Below are positions 6,323 to 6,339 of a stretch of 6,339 nucleotides of DNA, piece by piece. How positions within the stretch are numbered: the first letter of the stretch is position 1; each line of letters opens with the position of its first letter. Origin of the DNA: Gemmataceae bacterium (GTDB lineage Bacteria; Planctomycetota; Planctomycetia; Gemmatales; Gemmataceae); NCBI GenBank assembly GCA_947490035.1, contig CANLGS010000264.1, positions 1 through 6,339 on the forward strand, given 5' to 3'. Both the position numbers and the translations under genes were made by a program. A model generated the notes under the pieces. The model was not told the DNA's origin and did no database searches. It saw only the letters and a list, made by a program, of their open reading frames with translations.

Positions 6323-6339
6323 TCGCATCACCGCGTCGC

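Noticed and set aside
1..6339. CRISPR array, tRNA, rRNA, phage or toxin-antitoxin genes
   Set aside because: No regularly spaced direct repeats, RNA-gene signatures or matching protein families were seen on either strand.

Overview
The window reads as a high-GC planctomycete chromosome, most likely from the Gemmata group. That is an inference from three things: a Ser/Thr kinase fused to a WD40 propeller, a secreted formylglycine-type sulfatase, and a GC-rich composition with all genes on one strand. No ribosomal RNA or other direct taxonomic marker is present.

All five supported genes lie on the minus strand, so transcription runs from high to low coordinates. In that order they are: (1) a 676-residue Ser/Thr protein kinase with an N-terminal zinc-ribbon-like segment and a C-terminal seven-bladed WD40 propeller (6280-4250); (2) a 209-residue protein with a BON-like N-terminal domain and a DUF5678-like C-terminal domain (4165-3536); (3) a small single-domain retropepsin-like aspartic protease (3525-2998), 10 nt after gene 2 and probably co-transcribed with it; (4) a secreted arylsulfatase-type enzyme (2916-1384) with a strong Shine-Dalgarno sequence; (5) a flavin-dependent halogenase-like oxidoreductase (1110 to beyond position 1), cut by the window edge.

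The gaps are 84 nt (kinase to BON gene), 10 nt (BON gene to protease), 81 nt (protease to sulfatase) and 273 nt (sulfatase to halogenase). The 273-nt gap holds the most striking non-coding structure. It is a pair of perfect 34-bp inverted arms (1260-1293 and 1348-1381) around a 54-nt centre. Each arm is itself a GTAG-headed small hairpin, which is the layout of a REPIN (paired REP elements mobilised by a RAYT transposase). It starts 2 nt past the sulfatase stop codon and may also shape the 3' end of that transcript.

Only the BON-like/protease pair looks like a functional unit. The kinase, sulfatase and halogenase have no evident shared pathway with it or with each other. The region around the start of the BON-like gene (about 4021-4260) is only about 47% GC, well below the rest of the window. 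No CRISPR array, tRNA, rRNA, insertion sequence or phage gene was seen.
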